Shown piece after piece: positions 1-7,878 of a stretch of DNA of 64,000 nucleotides (within the stretch, counting starts at the first letter, position 1; each line of letters starts with the position of its first letter). The stretch spans positions 1-64,000 of the forward strand of contig JBQELO010000009.1 of the NCBI GenBank assembly GCA_052103955.1, read 5' to 3'. This DNA is from Paenalcaligenes sp052103955. Its GTDB lineage: Bacteria > Pseudomonadota > Gammaproteobacteria > Burkholderiales > Burkholderiaceae_B. The notes below the pieces were generated by a model that did no database searches, was not told where the DNA came from, and saw nothing but the letters and a program-made list of their open reading frames with translations. Both the position numbers and the translations under genes were made by a program.

Positions 1-155
1 GTGTTGGTGATGAAGTCTTTGCAGAGCGCGTCCAATTCAGCCGTAGTAATGCCAGCACGTACATGCGTACCTAGAAAGTCCAGGGTGGCTGCAGCAGCCT
101 GGCAGGCGGCGCGCATTTTATCTAAATCAGCGGGATCGGAAACAATAATACTCAT
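1..155 (-). CDS. map: Methionine aminopeptidase (N-terminal fragment)
   Basis: Only the first 51 codons lie in the window; the gene runs off the left edge. The reading begins MSIIVSDPADLDKMRAAC and continues through a segment ending ITTAELDALC, which matches the N-terminal helices of type I methionine aminopeptidases, cytoplasmic enzymes that remove the initiator methionine from new proteins. The metal-binding residues lie outside the window. The gene is divergent from rpsB, the usual arrangement in Burkholderiales, which supports the call. The intergenic region to rpsB is about 240 bases and must hold both promoters. Confidence 0.85.
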   Translation of the reverse strand, partial: MSIIVSDPADLDKMRAACQAAAATLDFLGTHVRAGITTAELDALCKDFITN

Positions 156-247
156 GATGACTTGAATTAAAGCGTTTAAAAATAGTAAAATTACGGACTT
201 ACCCGTATTTCGCCACTAGTCTTACTCCATTGTATAGCTTTTGAGAG

Positions 248-283
248 AGTCTTGCGGCGGCAATGGGTAAGACTTTTATTTAT
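248..283 (+). promoter_or_regulatory. Weak hairpin with T-rich tail in the rpsB leader
   Basis: AGTCTT (248-253) can pair with AAGACT (269-274), followed by a T-rich run, about 120 bases before the rpsB start. The stem is only 6 base pairs. It could be a leader attenuator or chance. Leaders of rpsB are known to be autoregulated by S2 in gammaproteobacteria, but I do not see that motif clearly here. Confidence 0.25.
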
Positions 284-394
284 GTAAATCGCGTGCCCAT
301 TTGTCTCGGGGTGTCTGGAAGATTGCCTAAGTTTTAGCGCAAGATCCCTACCGGATACTGAATGGGTACAAGACCTAACCCTTGTGAGAACAGC

Positions 395-1165
395 ATGTCT
401 TTAATGCGTGAAATGTTGGAAGCCGGCGTACACTTCGGCCACCAAACCCGTTTCTGGAACCCAAAAATGGCTCAGTACATTTTTGGTCAACGTAACCGTA
501 TCCACATCATCAACCTGGAAAAAACGGTTGTCAACTTCATCGACTCTCAAAAGTTCATCACTCAGCTAGTAGCTCGTGGTGGTAACGTTTTGTTCGTAGG
601 TACTAAACGCGCTGCGCGTGAATTGGTAGCTTCTGAAGCTGAACGTTGCGGTATGCCATACGTAGACAGCCGTTGGCTGGGCGGTATGATGACCAACTTC
701 AAAACAGTTAAAACTTCTATCAAACGTCTGAAAGACATGGAAGCTCAAGTGACCGAAGGTGCACTGGAGCGCATGACTAAGAAAGAAGGTCTGTTGTTTG
801 AGCGTGAGCTGGAAAAACTGCACAAATCCATCGGTGGTATCAAAGACATGAACAAGCTGCCAGACGCGCTGTTCGTGATCGACGTTGGTTACCACAAAAT
901 TGCTGTTGCTGAAGCTCGTACATTGGGCATCCCAGTAGTAGCAGTTGTTGATACCAACCACTCCCCAGATGGTTTGACTAAAGTTATTCCAGGTAACGAT
1001 GACTCGGCTAAAGCTATTGCGTTGTACGCACGTGGCATGGCTGATGCCGTTCTGGAAGGCCGTAACCAAGCTCTGAGCGGTTTGGTTGAAGGTATCCGCG
1101 AAAACGAAGAATTCGTTGAAGTGGAAGAAGTTGAAGTTGTCGAAGAAACCGGCAGCGAAGAGTAA
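395..1165 (+). CDS. rpsB: 30S ribosomal protein S2
   Basis: S2 is a late-assembling protein of the small ribosomal subunit, needed for S1 binding. The 256-residue product starts MSLMREMLEAGVHFGH, the normal S2 N-terminus, followed by QTRFWNPKM and later the conserved DALFVIDVGYHKIAVAEA segment. An in-frame upstream ATG at 362 would add 11 unconserved residues, so I chose 395. The C-terminus is a short acidic tail rich in glutamate and valine, common in this group. It heads the rpsB-tsf unit, 126 bases before tsf. Confidence 0.97.
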   Translation: MSLMREMLEAGVHFGHQTRFWNPKMAQYIFGQRNRIHIINLEKTVVNFIDSQKFITQLVARGGNVLFVGTKRAARELVASEAERCGMPYVDSRWLGGMMTNFKTVKTSIKRLKDMEAQVTEGALERMTKKEGLLFERELEKLHKSIGGIKDMNKLPDALFVIDVGYHKIAVAEARTLGIPVVAVVDTNHSPDGLTKVIPGNDDSAKAIALYARGMADAVLEGRNQALSGLVEGIRENEEFVEVEEVEVVEETGSEE

Positions 1166-1178
1166 TCTCTTCACCTAA

Positions 1179-1266
1179 ACCCTGCCTTGTGCAGGTGGCG
1201 ACTGTTCGTGTCATGATCCCTGAATAGTCGCCGCTTAGAATTTCTCGGCCCTGGTTCGCCAGGGCC
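1179..1266 (+). other. Three successive hairpins between rpsB and tsf
   Basis: In the 126-base rpsB-tsf gap there are three inverted repeats: CCTGC/GCAGG (about 1181-1195), GGCGACT/AGTCGCC (1197-1203 with 1226-1232), and GGCCCTGG-TTCG-CCAGGGCC (1247-1266), a perfect 8-base-pair stem closed by a UUCG tetraloop. None is followed by a strong T run, so they are more likely RNA-processing, stability or partial attenuation elements than a full terminator. They could set the S2 to EF-Ts ratio. Confidence 0.5.
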
Positions 1267-1291
1267 CGTGTTTACAGAATTGGAGAATATC

Positions 1292-2167
1292 GTGGCTCAA
1301 ATCTCAGCATCGATGGTTAAAGAACTGCGCGAAAAAACTGACGCGCCAATGATGGAGTGCAAAAAAGCGCTGGTTGAAACTGATGGCGATATGGCCAAAG
1401 CTGAAGAGCTGCTACGTGTAAAACTGGGCAGCAAAGCAAGCAAAGCCGCATCGCGTGTAACAGCCGAAGGCTTGGTAACCGTATTCATTGCTGAAGACGC
1501 TAAAAAAGGTGCCGTAGTTGAAGTGAACTGCGAAACCGACTTTGTTGCCAAAAACGATGATTTCATCAACTTCGTGAACGAAGTAGCTAAGCTGGTTGCA
1601 GAAAACAACCCAGCAGACGTAGAAGCTTTGGCTGCATTGCCTTTGAATGGCGGTACAGTTGAAAGCGTGCGCGCTGAGCTGATCGGCCGTATTGGCGAAA
1701 ACATGACTATCCGTCGCTTCAACCGTTTCGAGACAGCCAACAAACTGGCTCAATACGTACACGGTGGTCGTATCGCTACGTTGGTTGAGTTCGCTGGTGA
1801 CGACGAAGTTGGTAAAGACTTGGCTATGCACATTGCTGCTACACGCCCTAAAGCATTGGATGCATCCGGTGTTGACGCTGCTGATATCGAAACAGAACGC
1901 TCTGTTGCGACTCAGAAAGCTGCTGAATCCGGCAAGCCAGAAGAAATCGTTAAGAAAATGGTTGAAGGTTCTGTCGCCAAATTCTTGAAAGAAGTAACGC
2001 TGCTGTCCCAGCCTTTCGTTAAAAACGACAAGCTGACAGTTGAGCAAATGTTGAAAGAGCAGGGCGCTCAAATCAACGGCTACGCTTTGTTTGTAGTAGG
2101 TGAAGGTATCGAACGTCGCAATGAAGACTTCGCTGCTGAAGTTGCTGCTGCTCAAGCTGGCAACTAA
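1292..2167 (+). CDS. tsf: Translation elongation factor Ts
   Basis: EF-Ts is the cytoplasmic nucleotide exchange factor that recharges EF-Tu with GTP. The 291-residue product shows the N-terminal UBA-like domain (ELREKTDAPMMECKKAL, about 11-27) and the EF-Tu contact motif TDFVAKNDDF at 82-91, then the duplicated core domain. I chose the GTG at 1292, which has GGAGAA just upstream and gives the family N-terminus (VAQISASMVKELREKT). A GTG at 1268 would add eight unconserved residues. It is followed by a strong terminator. Confidence 0.96.
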   Translation: MAQISASMVKELREKTDAPMMECKKALVETDGDMAKAEELLRVKLGSKASKAASRVTAEGLVTVFIAEDAKKGAVVEVNCETDFVAKNDDFINFVNEVAKLVAENNPADVEALAALPLNGGTVESVRAELIGRIGENMTIRRFNRFETANKLAQYVHGGRIATLVEFAGDDEVGKDLAMHIAATRPKALDASGVDAADIETERSVATQKAAESGKPEEIVKKMVEGSVAKFLKEVTLLSQPFVKNDKLTVEQMLKEQGAQINGYALFVVGEGIERRNEDFAAEVAAAQAGN

Positions 2168-2169
2168 TA

Positions 2170-2207
2170 CGAAACAGTGACAGAGTTTGATTCTGTTTCG
2201 TTTTTTT
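2170..2207 (+). terminator. Rho-independent terminator after tsf
   Basis: CGAAACAG (2170-2177) pairs with CTGTTTCG (2193-2200), directly followed by seven T residues. It lies 3 bases after the tsf stop and separates rpsB-tsf from the pyrH operon. Confidence 0.8.
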
Positions 2208-2208
2208 C

Positions 2209-2235
2209 GGCAGGCGCCATAGACTGGCGTCTGCC
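2209..2235 (+). other. Second hairpin between tsf and pyrH
   Basis: GGCAGGCGCC (2209-2218) pairs with GGCGTCTGCC (2226-2235) through a 7-base loop, with one G-T pair. It starts right after the T run of the tsf terminator and has no T run of its own. It may stabilise the 5' end of a pyrH transcript or act as a backup structure. Confidence 0.4.
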
Positions 2236-2288
2236 ATTGTGTTTTACTGCATTAAATTTCGTCAGTACCTATGTCTGGAAGCCCTGCC

Positions 2289-3005
2289 ATGAATACCCCT
2301 CTCTATAAACGTATTCTGCTTAAATTATCTGGTGAAGCGCTAATGGGGGAAGATGCCTTTGGCATTAACCGCGCCACTATCATGCGCATGACAGAGGAAA
2401 TCTCCGAAGTCGTTGCGATGGGTGTTCAGGTTGGTATCGTAATTGGTGGCGGTAATATCTTCCGAGGTATTGCTGCAGGTGCGCAAGGTATGGACCGTGC
2501 CACTGCCGATTACATGGGAATGATGGCCACCGTGATGAATGCACTTGCACTGCAAGATGCATTGAAAAACCGAGGCCTGGATGCGCGCGTACAATCTGCT
2601 TTGAATATCGAGCAGGTAGTAGAGCCTTACATCCGTCCCAAAGCCTTGCGTTACCTCGAAGAGGGCAAGGTAGTGGTGTTTGCTGCTGGTACCGGTAACC
2701 CGTTTTTTACAACGGATACTGCCGCAGCGTTGCGTGGTGCAGAAGTGGGTGCGGAGATCGTGCTGAAAGCTACCAAAGTAGATGGTATTTACAGCGCTGA
2801 CCCGAACAAAGACCCTGGTGCTACACGTTATGCCCGCATTAGCTTTGATGAAGCTATTGTGCGTCGTCTTGAAGTCATGGATGCTACAGCTTTTGCGTTG
2901 TGCCGTGATCGAAAACTTCCTATCAAAGTGTTCTCCATCAACAAACTTGGCGCGCTGACTCGCGCAGTATGTGGTGAAGACGAGGGTACTTTGGTACACG
3001 TTTGA
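2289..3005 (+). CDS. pyrH: UMP kinase
   Basis: PyrH phosphorylates UMP to UDP in pyrimidine nucleotide synthesis; it is a hexameric, amino-acid-kinase-fold enzyme unrelated to eukaryotic UMP kinases. The 238-residue product has the phosphate-binding KLSGEAL near the N-terminus, IGGGNIFRG at 52-60, and the ATP-site stretch ATKVDGIYSADP. The ATG at 2289 has TGGAAG at a good distance and gives the usual N-terminus (MNTPLYKRILLKLSGEAL); an ATG at 2271 would add six residues and lacks a ribosome site. frr follows by 15 bases. Confidence 0.96.
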   Translation: MNTPLYKRILLKLSGEALMGEDAFGINRATIMRMTEEISEVVAMGVQVGIVIGGGNIFRGIAAGAQGMDRATADYMGMMATVMNALALQDALKNRGLDARVQSALNIEQVVEPYIRPKALRYLEEGKVVVFAAGTGNPFFTTDTAAALRGAEVGAEIVLKATKVDGIYSADPNKDPGATRYARISFDEAIVRRLEVMDATAFALCRDRKLPIKVFSINKLGALTRAVCGEDEGTLVHV

Positions 3006-3020
3006 TACAGGAATTCAACA

Positions 3021-3581
3021 ATGAGTTTGTCTGAAATTCGTAGTTCAGCCGAGAGCCGCATGAAGCGCTCTTTGGAAGCGCTGCAAGTTAGTTTGGGTAA
3101 AATCCGTACAGGTCGTGCGCATGCCGGTTTGTTGGATCATGTGATGGTTGAGTACTACGGTTCGGATGTGCCCGTAGGTCAGGTTGCTAACGTTAGCGTT
3201 GCTGACGCACGTACGTTGAATCTGCAAGTATGGGAAAAACACATGGCGCCCGCCGTGGATAAAGCCATACGTGAATCCGATTTGGGTTTGAATCCGATTT
3301 TGTTGGGCGAAACCATTCGTGTGCCACTGCCAGCACTGACTGAAGAGCGTCGTCGTGACCTGACAAAAGTAGTACGTGCCGATGGTGAAGACGCCAAAGT
3401 TGCCGTGCGTAACTTGCGTCGTGAGGCTAACGATACAGCTAAACGACTTCTGAAAGATAAAGAAATTTCTGAAGATGATGATCGTCGTTTCCAAGACGAA
3501 ATTCAAAAATTGACGGATAAGTTCATTGCTGAAATCGACAAACTGATTGCAGCAAAAGAACAAGAAGTCATGACGGTTTAA
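3021..3581 (+). CDS. frr: Ribosome recycling factor
   Basis: RRF acts with EF-G to split post-termination ribosomes. The 186-residue length is typical. The product shows the conserved helix-forming start (RMKRSLEAL), the motif IRTGRAHAGLLD, and the C-terminal coiled arm (RRFQDEIQKLTDKFIAEID). It follows pyrH by 15 bases and precedes uppS by 22 bases, the standard pyrH-frr-uppS order of betaproteobacteria. Confidence 0.96.
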   Translation: MSLSEIRSSAESRMKRSLEALQVSLGKIRTGRAHAGLLDHVMVEYYGSDVPVGQVANVSVADARTLNLQVWEKHMAPAVDKAIRESDLGLNPILLGETIRVPLPALTEERRRDLTKVVRADGEDAKVAVRNLRREANDTAKRLLKDKEISEDDDRRFQDEIQKLTDKFIAEIDKLIAAKEQEVMTV

Positions 3582-3603
3582 CGCCGTTATACAGGTGTGG
3601 CCC

Positions 3604-4359
3604 ATGTCTAAGAGTTCTACGCAATCCATACCGGACTACAGTGCTGTTCCGCGCCACTTGGCGATTATTATGGACGGCAACGGTAGATGGGCCACCCGTC
3701 GCATGCTTCCCCGCACTGCAGGGCATATACGCGGTATGCAAGCCGTGCGCCGTGCGGTCGAAGCCTGTGGCAAAGCGGGTGTGCAGTACCTAACACTATT
3801 TGCTTTTAGCTCGGAAAACTGGCGTAGGCCGCAGGAAGAGGTGTCACTATTGATGCGTCTTTTTGTGCAAACGCTAGAAAAAGAGGTAGGCAAGCTGAGT
3901 CGTCAGGGTGTGCGTTTACGTGTGATTGGTGACTTATCGGCTTTCGAACCACGTTTGCAAGAGCTTATACGTCAAGCCGAAGAAAGCACACAGCACAATA
4001 CTGCTTTGCATCTTACTATCGCTGCCAACTATGGTGGCCGTTGGGATATTCTTCAAGCAACTCGCCGTCTTTTGGCAGAGCGTCCAGAGCTGGCATCCGC
4101 GCCAGAACAACTGGATGAAGAAATGCTGACTCCCTATCTATCTATGGCGTTTTCTCCCGAGCCGGATTTGTTTGTCCGCACAGGTGGTGAACAGCGTATT
4201 TCAAATTTTCTAATCTGGCAGTTGGCTTATACCGAGCTGTACTTTACAGATAGTTATTGGCCAGATTTTGATGCCGAAGCGTTAACCCATGCCTTCGAAT
4301 GGTATGCCGGTAGAGAACGTCGTTTCGGTCGCACTAGTGCCCAGCTGGCGGGGCGTTAA
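3604..4359 (+). CDS. uppS: Undecaprenyl diphosphate synthase
   Basis: UppS condenses isopentenyl diphosphate units onto farnesyl diphosphate in cis to make the C55 carrier lipid for peptidoglycan and O-antigen. In the 251-residue product the signature IIMDGNGRWA spans 21-30 with the catalytic Asp at 24. Further conserved stretches are FAFSSENWRRP and LFVRTGGEQRISNFLIWQ. The ATG at 3604 is preceded by AGGTG at a suitable distance; a GTG at 3595 would add only three residues. Next comes cdsA, 21 bases on. Confidence 0.95.
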   Translation: MSKSSTQSIPDYSAVPRHLAIIMDGNGRWATRRMLPRTAGHIRGMQAVRRAVEACGKAGVQYLTLFAFSSENWRRPQEEVSLLMRLFVQTLEKEVGKLSRQGVRLRVIGDLSAFEPRLQELIRQAEESTQHNTALHLTIAANYGGRWDILQATRRLLAERPELASAPEQLDEEMLTPYLSMAFSPEPDLFVRTGGEQRISNFLIWQLAYTELYFTDSYWPDFDAEALTHAFEWYAGRERRFGRTSAQLAGR

Positions 4360-4380
4360 TCTTTAAAAGGTGTTGAGATT

Positions 4381-5262
4381 ATGTTGAAGCAGCGGGTGAT
4401 AACAGCTGTCGTGCTGATTGCTGTACTGTTGGTGGCCATGATCTTACCTTCCAAATGGCCATTAGCCTTGCTGTTGACCATTATCGCTGCGGCGGCGGTG
4501 TGGGAATGGTTGCGCTTATCTTGGCCTGAACATGCTGGTTGGTTGGCGCCAGGCGTGGGTTTTCTGTCTTTTCTTGCGATGTTAGCGCTTTTGGTTGGCT
4601 GGCAGCCTACCGAGCTGCAACCGTGGGCAGATGCTATACGCGCACAGTTTTTCATGATTTTGTTGCCTTTGGTGGTGCTCTATTGGGTGCTAGGGGTGAG
4701 TTTGATGTTGGGCTTCGCGCAAGTGGATCACCCGTCAGCTAAGCCTGCACTAAGTGTGTTTGGCGTGGTGGCAGTGTTGGTGGCGTGGGCGTCATTGAAC
4801 GAAATGCTGCAGTACCGTAGCGCATGGTATTTGTTATCCATGATGGCTATTGTGTGGGTGGCGGATATTGCGGCGTACTTTTGTGGTCGCGCATTTGGTA
4901 AAGCAAAATTGGCTGCGCGTATCAGTCCCGGAAAAACCTGGGCAGGTTTTGTGGGTGGCGTTATGGGTGTGGTGCTCTACATCGTGTTGACCGCTCAATT
5001 TGAGGGCAGCTATGCGCATGCGCTGACGGTGCGTTGGTCTTGGCCTTTGGTGGTGATCATTGCTGCAGGGTTGGCGGCGTTGTCGGTGATGGGCGATTTG
5101 TTTGAATCGCTTCTAAAACGACGTGCAGGCGTAAAAGACTCCAGTAATCTATTGCCCGGCCATGGTGGTGTATTTGATCGTATTGATGCGTTGATTCCAG
5201 TGGCGCCGGTAGCATTGTTGCTAGGCGGACCATTCTTGGAAGTGGCGAAGTTGGTGCATTAA
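4381..5262 (+). CDS. cdsA: Phosphatidate cytidylyltransferase
   Basis: CdsA makes CDP-diacylglycerol from phosphatidic acid and CTP, the branch point of phospholipid synthesis, in the inner membrane. The 293-residue product is highly hydrophobic with about eight membrane segments and ends with the family signature SLLKRRAGVKDSS followed by PGHGGVFDRID (about 243-271). It is 2 bases upstream of dxr, so the two are translated from one message. Confidence 0.95.
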   Translation: MLKQRVITAVVLIAVLLVAMILPSKWPLALLLTIIAAAAVWEWLRLSWPEHAGWLAPGVGFLSFLAMLALLVGWQPTELQPWADAIRAQFFMILLPLVVLYWVLGVSLMLGFAQVDHPSAKPALSVFGVVAVLVAWASLNEMLQYRSAWYLLSMMAIVWVADIAAYFCGRAFGKAKLAARISPGKTWAGFVGGVMGVVLYIVLTAQFEGSYAHALTVRWSWPLVVIIAAGLAALSVMGDLFESLLKRRAGVKDSSNLLPGHGGVFDRIDALIPVAPVALLLGGPFLEVAKLVH

Positions 5263-5264
5263 TT

Positions 5265-6467
5265 ATGGAATTTCAACGTGTTTGTGTGCTGGGTTCTACA
5301 GGTTCTATAGGATGTAGCACACTGGATGTTATTGCTAGACATCCCGAGAAAATGAATGTGTATGCGCTAACTGCGCATCGCAGTATGCTGCAATTGGCTG
5401 AGCAGGTGCGTGTGCATCAACCAGTGGTAGTGGTAGTGCCAACGGAGCACGCTGCTACCGAGTTTTTGCAGCATCTAGGGCAGGGCGTTGCTAAGCCAGA
5501 AGTTCGTGTGGGTAGCCAAGCGCTGGCACAAACGGCGGCTGATGCTGAAGTGACCACTGTTATGGCGGCTATTGTAGGGGCGGCATGTTTAGAGCCAGCC
5601 TTAGCGGCAGCATCGGCAGGCAAGCGCATTTTATTGGCTAATAAAGAAGCGTTAATTACGGCAGGCCAACTGTTTATTGATGCTGTGAAAGCCGGTAATG
5701 CTGAACTGATTCCTATAGATAGCGAACACAGTGCTATTTACCAGTGCTTGCCAGAGCGTATTCGCCGTGATGTACCGTCACCGGCTGACAGCACAATACG
5801 ACGATTATTGATTACAGCCTCGGGTGGCCCATTTAGAACCTGGGCGCCAGACTTGTTGTCTTCTGTGACACCTGAGCAGGCGTGCGCACATCCTAATTGG
5901 AGTATGGGTAAAAAAATCTCGGTGGACTCTGCCACGATGGTTAACAAAGGGCTGGAAGTCATCGAAGCGCATTGGCTTTTTGGTATGCCGGCGGATCAAA
6001 TACAAGTGTTAGTGCACCCACAAAGTATGATCCACTCTATGGTGGAGTATGTGGATGGCTCTATTCTCGCCCAATTGGGGCAGCCGGACATGCGTACGCC
6101 CATTGCCTATGGTTTAGGGTGTGCAGAGCGTATACAGAGTGGTGTGGGCTTGCTAGAGCTCTCTACCTTAGGGCGCTTGGACTTTGAAGAGCCAGACTTT
6201 CAACGTTTTCCCTGTTTGAAACTAGCGTTTGATGCACTACGTAGCTCTCAAGCGGCTTGCATTACCTTGAATGCGGCAAACGAAGTAGCAGTAGAGCATT
6301 TCCTTAATCGCAAAATCGCGTATACCGATATTGTGAAAGTGATTGCTGAAAGTATAGAAAGAATCACAGCGTTACCCAGTGTGGTGTTGAACTCTCTAGA
6401 GGCTGTTTTAGATCTAGATCAACGAGCACGTGAGCAGGCGCGTAGTTTATGCGCCGTGGCAGTTTAA
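5265..6467 (+). CDS. dxr: 1-deoxy-D-xylulose 5-phosphate reductoisomerase
   Basis: Dxr (IspC) converts deoxyxylulose phosphate to methylerythritol phosphate with NADPH, the committed step of the non-mevalonate isoprenoid pathway that also feeds UppS encoded just upstream. The 400-residue product begins with the NADPH-binding GSTGSIGCSTLDV (about 10-22) and has LLANKEALITAG, the substrate loop IPIDSEHSAIYQCL, and GKKISVDSATMVNKGLEVIE, all conserved in the family. The ATG follows the cdsA stop by two bases. Confidence 0.96.
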   Translation: MEFQRVCVLGSTGSIGCSTLDVIARHPEKMNVYALTAHRSMLQLAEQVRVHQPVVVVVPTEHAATEFLQHLGQGVAKPEVRVGSQALAQTAADAEVTTVMAAIVGAACLEPALAAASAGKRILLANKEALITAGQLFIDAVKAGNAELIPIDSEHSAIYQCLPERIRRDVPSPADSTIRRLLITASGGPFRTWAPDLLSSVTPEQACAHPNWSMGKKISVDSATMVNKGLEVIEAHWLFGMPADQIQVLVHPQSMIHSMVEYVDGSILAQLGQPDMRTPIAYGLGCAERIQSGVGLLELSTLGRLDFEEPDFQRFPCLKLAFDALRSSQAACITLNAANEVAVEHFLNRKIAYTDIVKVIAESIERITALPSVVLNSLEAVLDLDQRAREQARSLCAVAV

Positions 6468-6495
6468 GCAGGTTTACGTACGAGAGTAGTACTGA

Positions 6496-7824
6496 GTGTT
6501 AACTGTTATTGCATTTATCGTTGCCCTTGGCCTATTAGTGACCATCCATGAGTTGGGTCACTATTGGGTGGCGCGCTGGTGTGGCGTGCATGTGGAACGT
6601 TTTTCGTTTGGCTTCGGTAAAGTGCTATTCAAACGTACCGATAAACACGGTTGTGAGTGGGCATTTTCGGCACTGCCGTTAGGTGGTTACGTCATGATGC
6701 GTAATGAGCCACCCGAACATGCGACGGCTGCTGACATTGCATCTGCGTATAACGCAAAAACAGTTTGGCAACGCTCGGCGATTACGGTAGCTGGACCTGT
6801 CGCGAACTTAGTGCTGGCTGTGCTGTTGTACGCGGTCATAGGGGCCGTGGGTACGCAAGAGCCTGCCCCAATCATGGGGGTGGCGCCCGAAAACAGCGTG
6901 GCGGCTTCTGCACACATTCCTGCTGGCAGCGTAATTAATGCGGTAGATGGCCGTGGCGTGGCTTCGTGGAATCAGTTTCGCTGGCAAATGATGGATGCCT
7001 TAGCATCGGGGCGTGACATAACACTGGCTACTACAGACCCATCGGGTGTGGCTGTTCAGTACGATATGTCATTACCCAAAGCGCAGATAGATCCAGACAA
7101 GCCCGACGTATTGGCCGAGGCAGGCTTTGTATTGATGCCGGGTACGCCAGTGGTTAAAGAGTTGGTGGAAGGCAGCGTAGCAGGGCAGGCTGGCGTGCAA
7201 GTAAATGACTTGTTGCTGAGCGTGAATGATCAGCCTATGCACACCGCAGATCAGTTTGTGCAAGCTATTTTGCCGTTAGCAAACCAAACCGCCGTATTAG
7301 GGATAGAACGAGAGGGTGTAAGGCTTACCATACCTGTCTTAGTGGCGGCTGCTGAAAGCGCCGGTAAAGAGATTGGCCGTGTGGGTGTAAAGGTTGGCAA
7401 TGCGTTGCCGATGGTAACGGTGCGCTACGGAGTGCTAGATAGCATTCAGCAGGGATTTACGCGTACTATAGACACCTTGTGGATGTCGCTTAAGATGATG
7501 GGCCGCATGGTAATAGGTGAGGTTTCGGTGAAGAACCTCAGCGGTCCAGTCTCTATTGCAGATTATGCAGGGCAAAGTGCCAGTATTGGCGTAATTGCTT
7601 ACCTGAATTTCCTCGCTTTAATCAGTATTAGTATAGGATTGTTAAATCTTTTACCCATACCCATGCTGGATGGTGGGCATTTGCTGTATTATGCGATCGA
7701 AGCTGTGCGAGGGCGACCCTTGTCAGAAGCATGGCAAGCTCGCGGAAGAGCCATTGGATTGGGTATACTTGCGTTCTTTATGGTATTGGCGTTCACAAAT
7801 GACTTTACGCGCCTTTTCAGTTAG
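6496..7824 (+). CDS. rseP: Site-2 intramembrane protease RseP
   Basis: RseP is an inner-membrane zinc metalloprotease that cuts anti-sigma factors (RseA in E. coli) and leftover signal peptides. The 442-residue product has HELGH at 18-22 in the first membrane helix, two PDZ-like domains in the middle (about 115-330), and the third metal ligand in NLLPIPMLDGGH (384-395). The start is a GTG with only a weak ribosome site. It lies directly upstream of bamA, the classic dxr-rseP-bamA order, which links envelope stress signalling with outer-membrane assembly. Confidence 0.95.
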   Translation: MLTVIAFIVALGLLVTIHELGHYWVARWCGVHVERFSFGFGKVLFKRTDKHGCEWAFSALPLGGYVMMRNEPPEHATAADIASAYNAKTVWQRSAITVAGPVANLVLAVLLYAVIGAVGTQEPAPIMGVAPENSVAASAHIPAGSVINAVDGRGVASWNQFRWQMMDALASGRDITLATTDPSGVAVQYDMSLPKAQIDPDKPDVLAEAGFVLMPGTPVVKELVEGSVAGQAGVQVNDLLLSVNDQPMHTADQFVQAILPLANQTAVLGIEREGVRLTIPVLVAAAESAGKEIGRVGVKVGNALPMVTVRYGVLDSIQQGFTRTIDTLWMSLKMMGRMVIGEVSVKNLSGPVSIADYAGQSASIGVIAYLNFLALISISIGLLNLLPIPMLDGGHLLYYAIEAVRGRPLSEAWQARGRAIGLGILAFFMVLAFTNDFTRLFS

Positions 7825-7878
7825 CCATCCATAGCTTAAAATTCAACCCCATTAGTAGATCAACCAAGGATTCACAGG

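Noticed and set aside
364..385. Interleaved complementary segments GGGT/ACCC and ACAA/TTGT just before rpsB, suggesting a pseudoknot
   Set aside because: Both crossing loops would have zero length, which is sterically not possible; only one of the two short stems could form at a time.
566..1174. Long minus-strand open frame opposite rpsB
   Set aside because: It is exactly antisense to a highly conserved gene and its product is low-complexity with many Phe, Asn and His residues, the mirror of biased codon use. Similar mirror frames occur opposite tsf, frr, ppsA and fumC.
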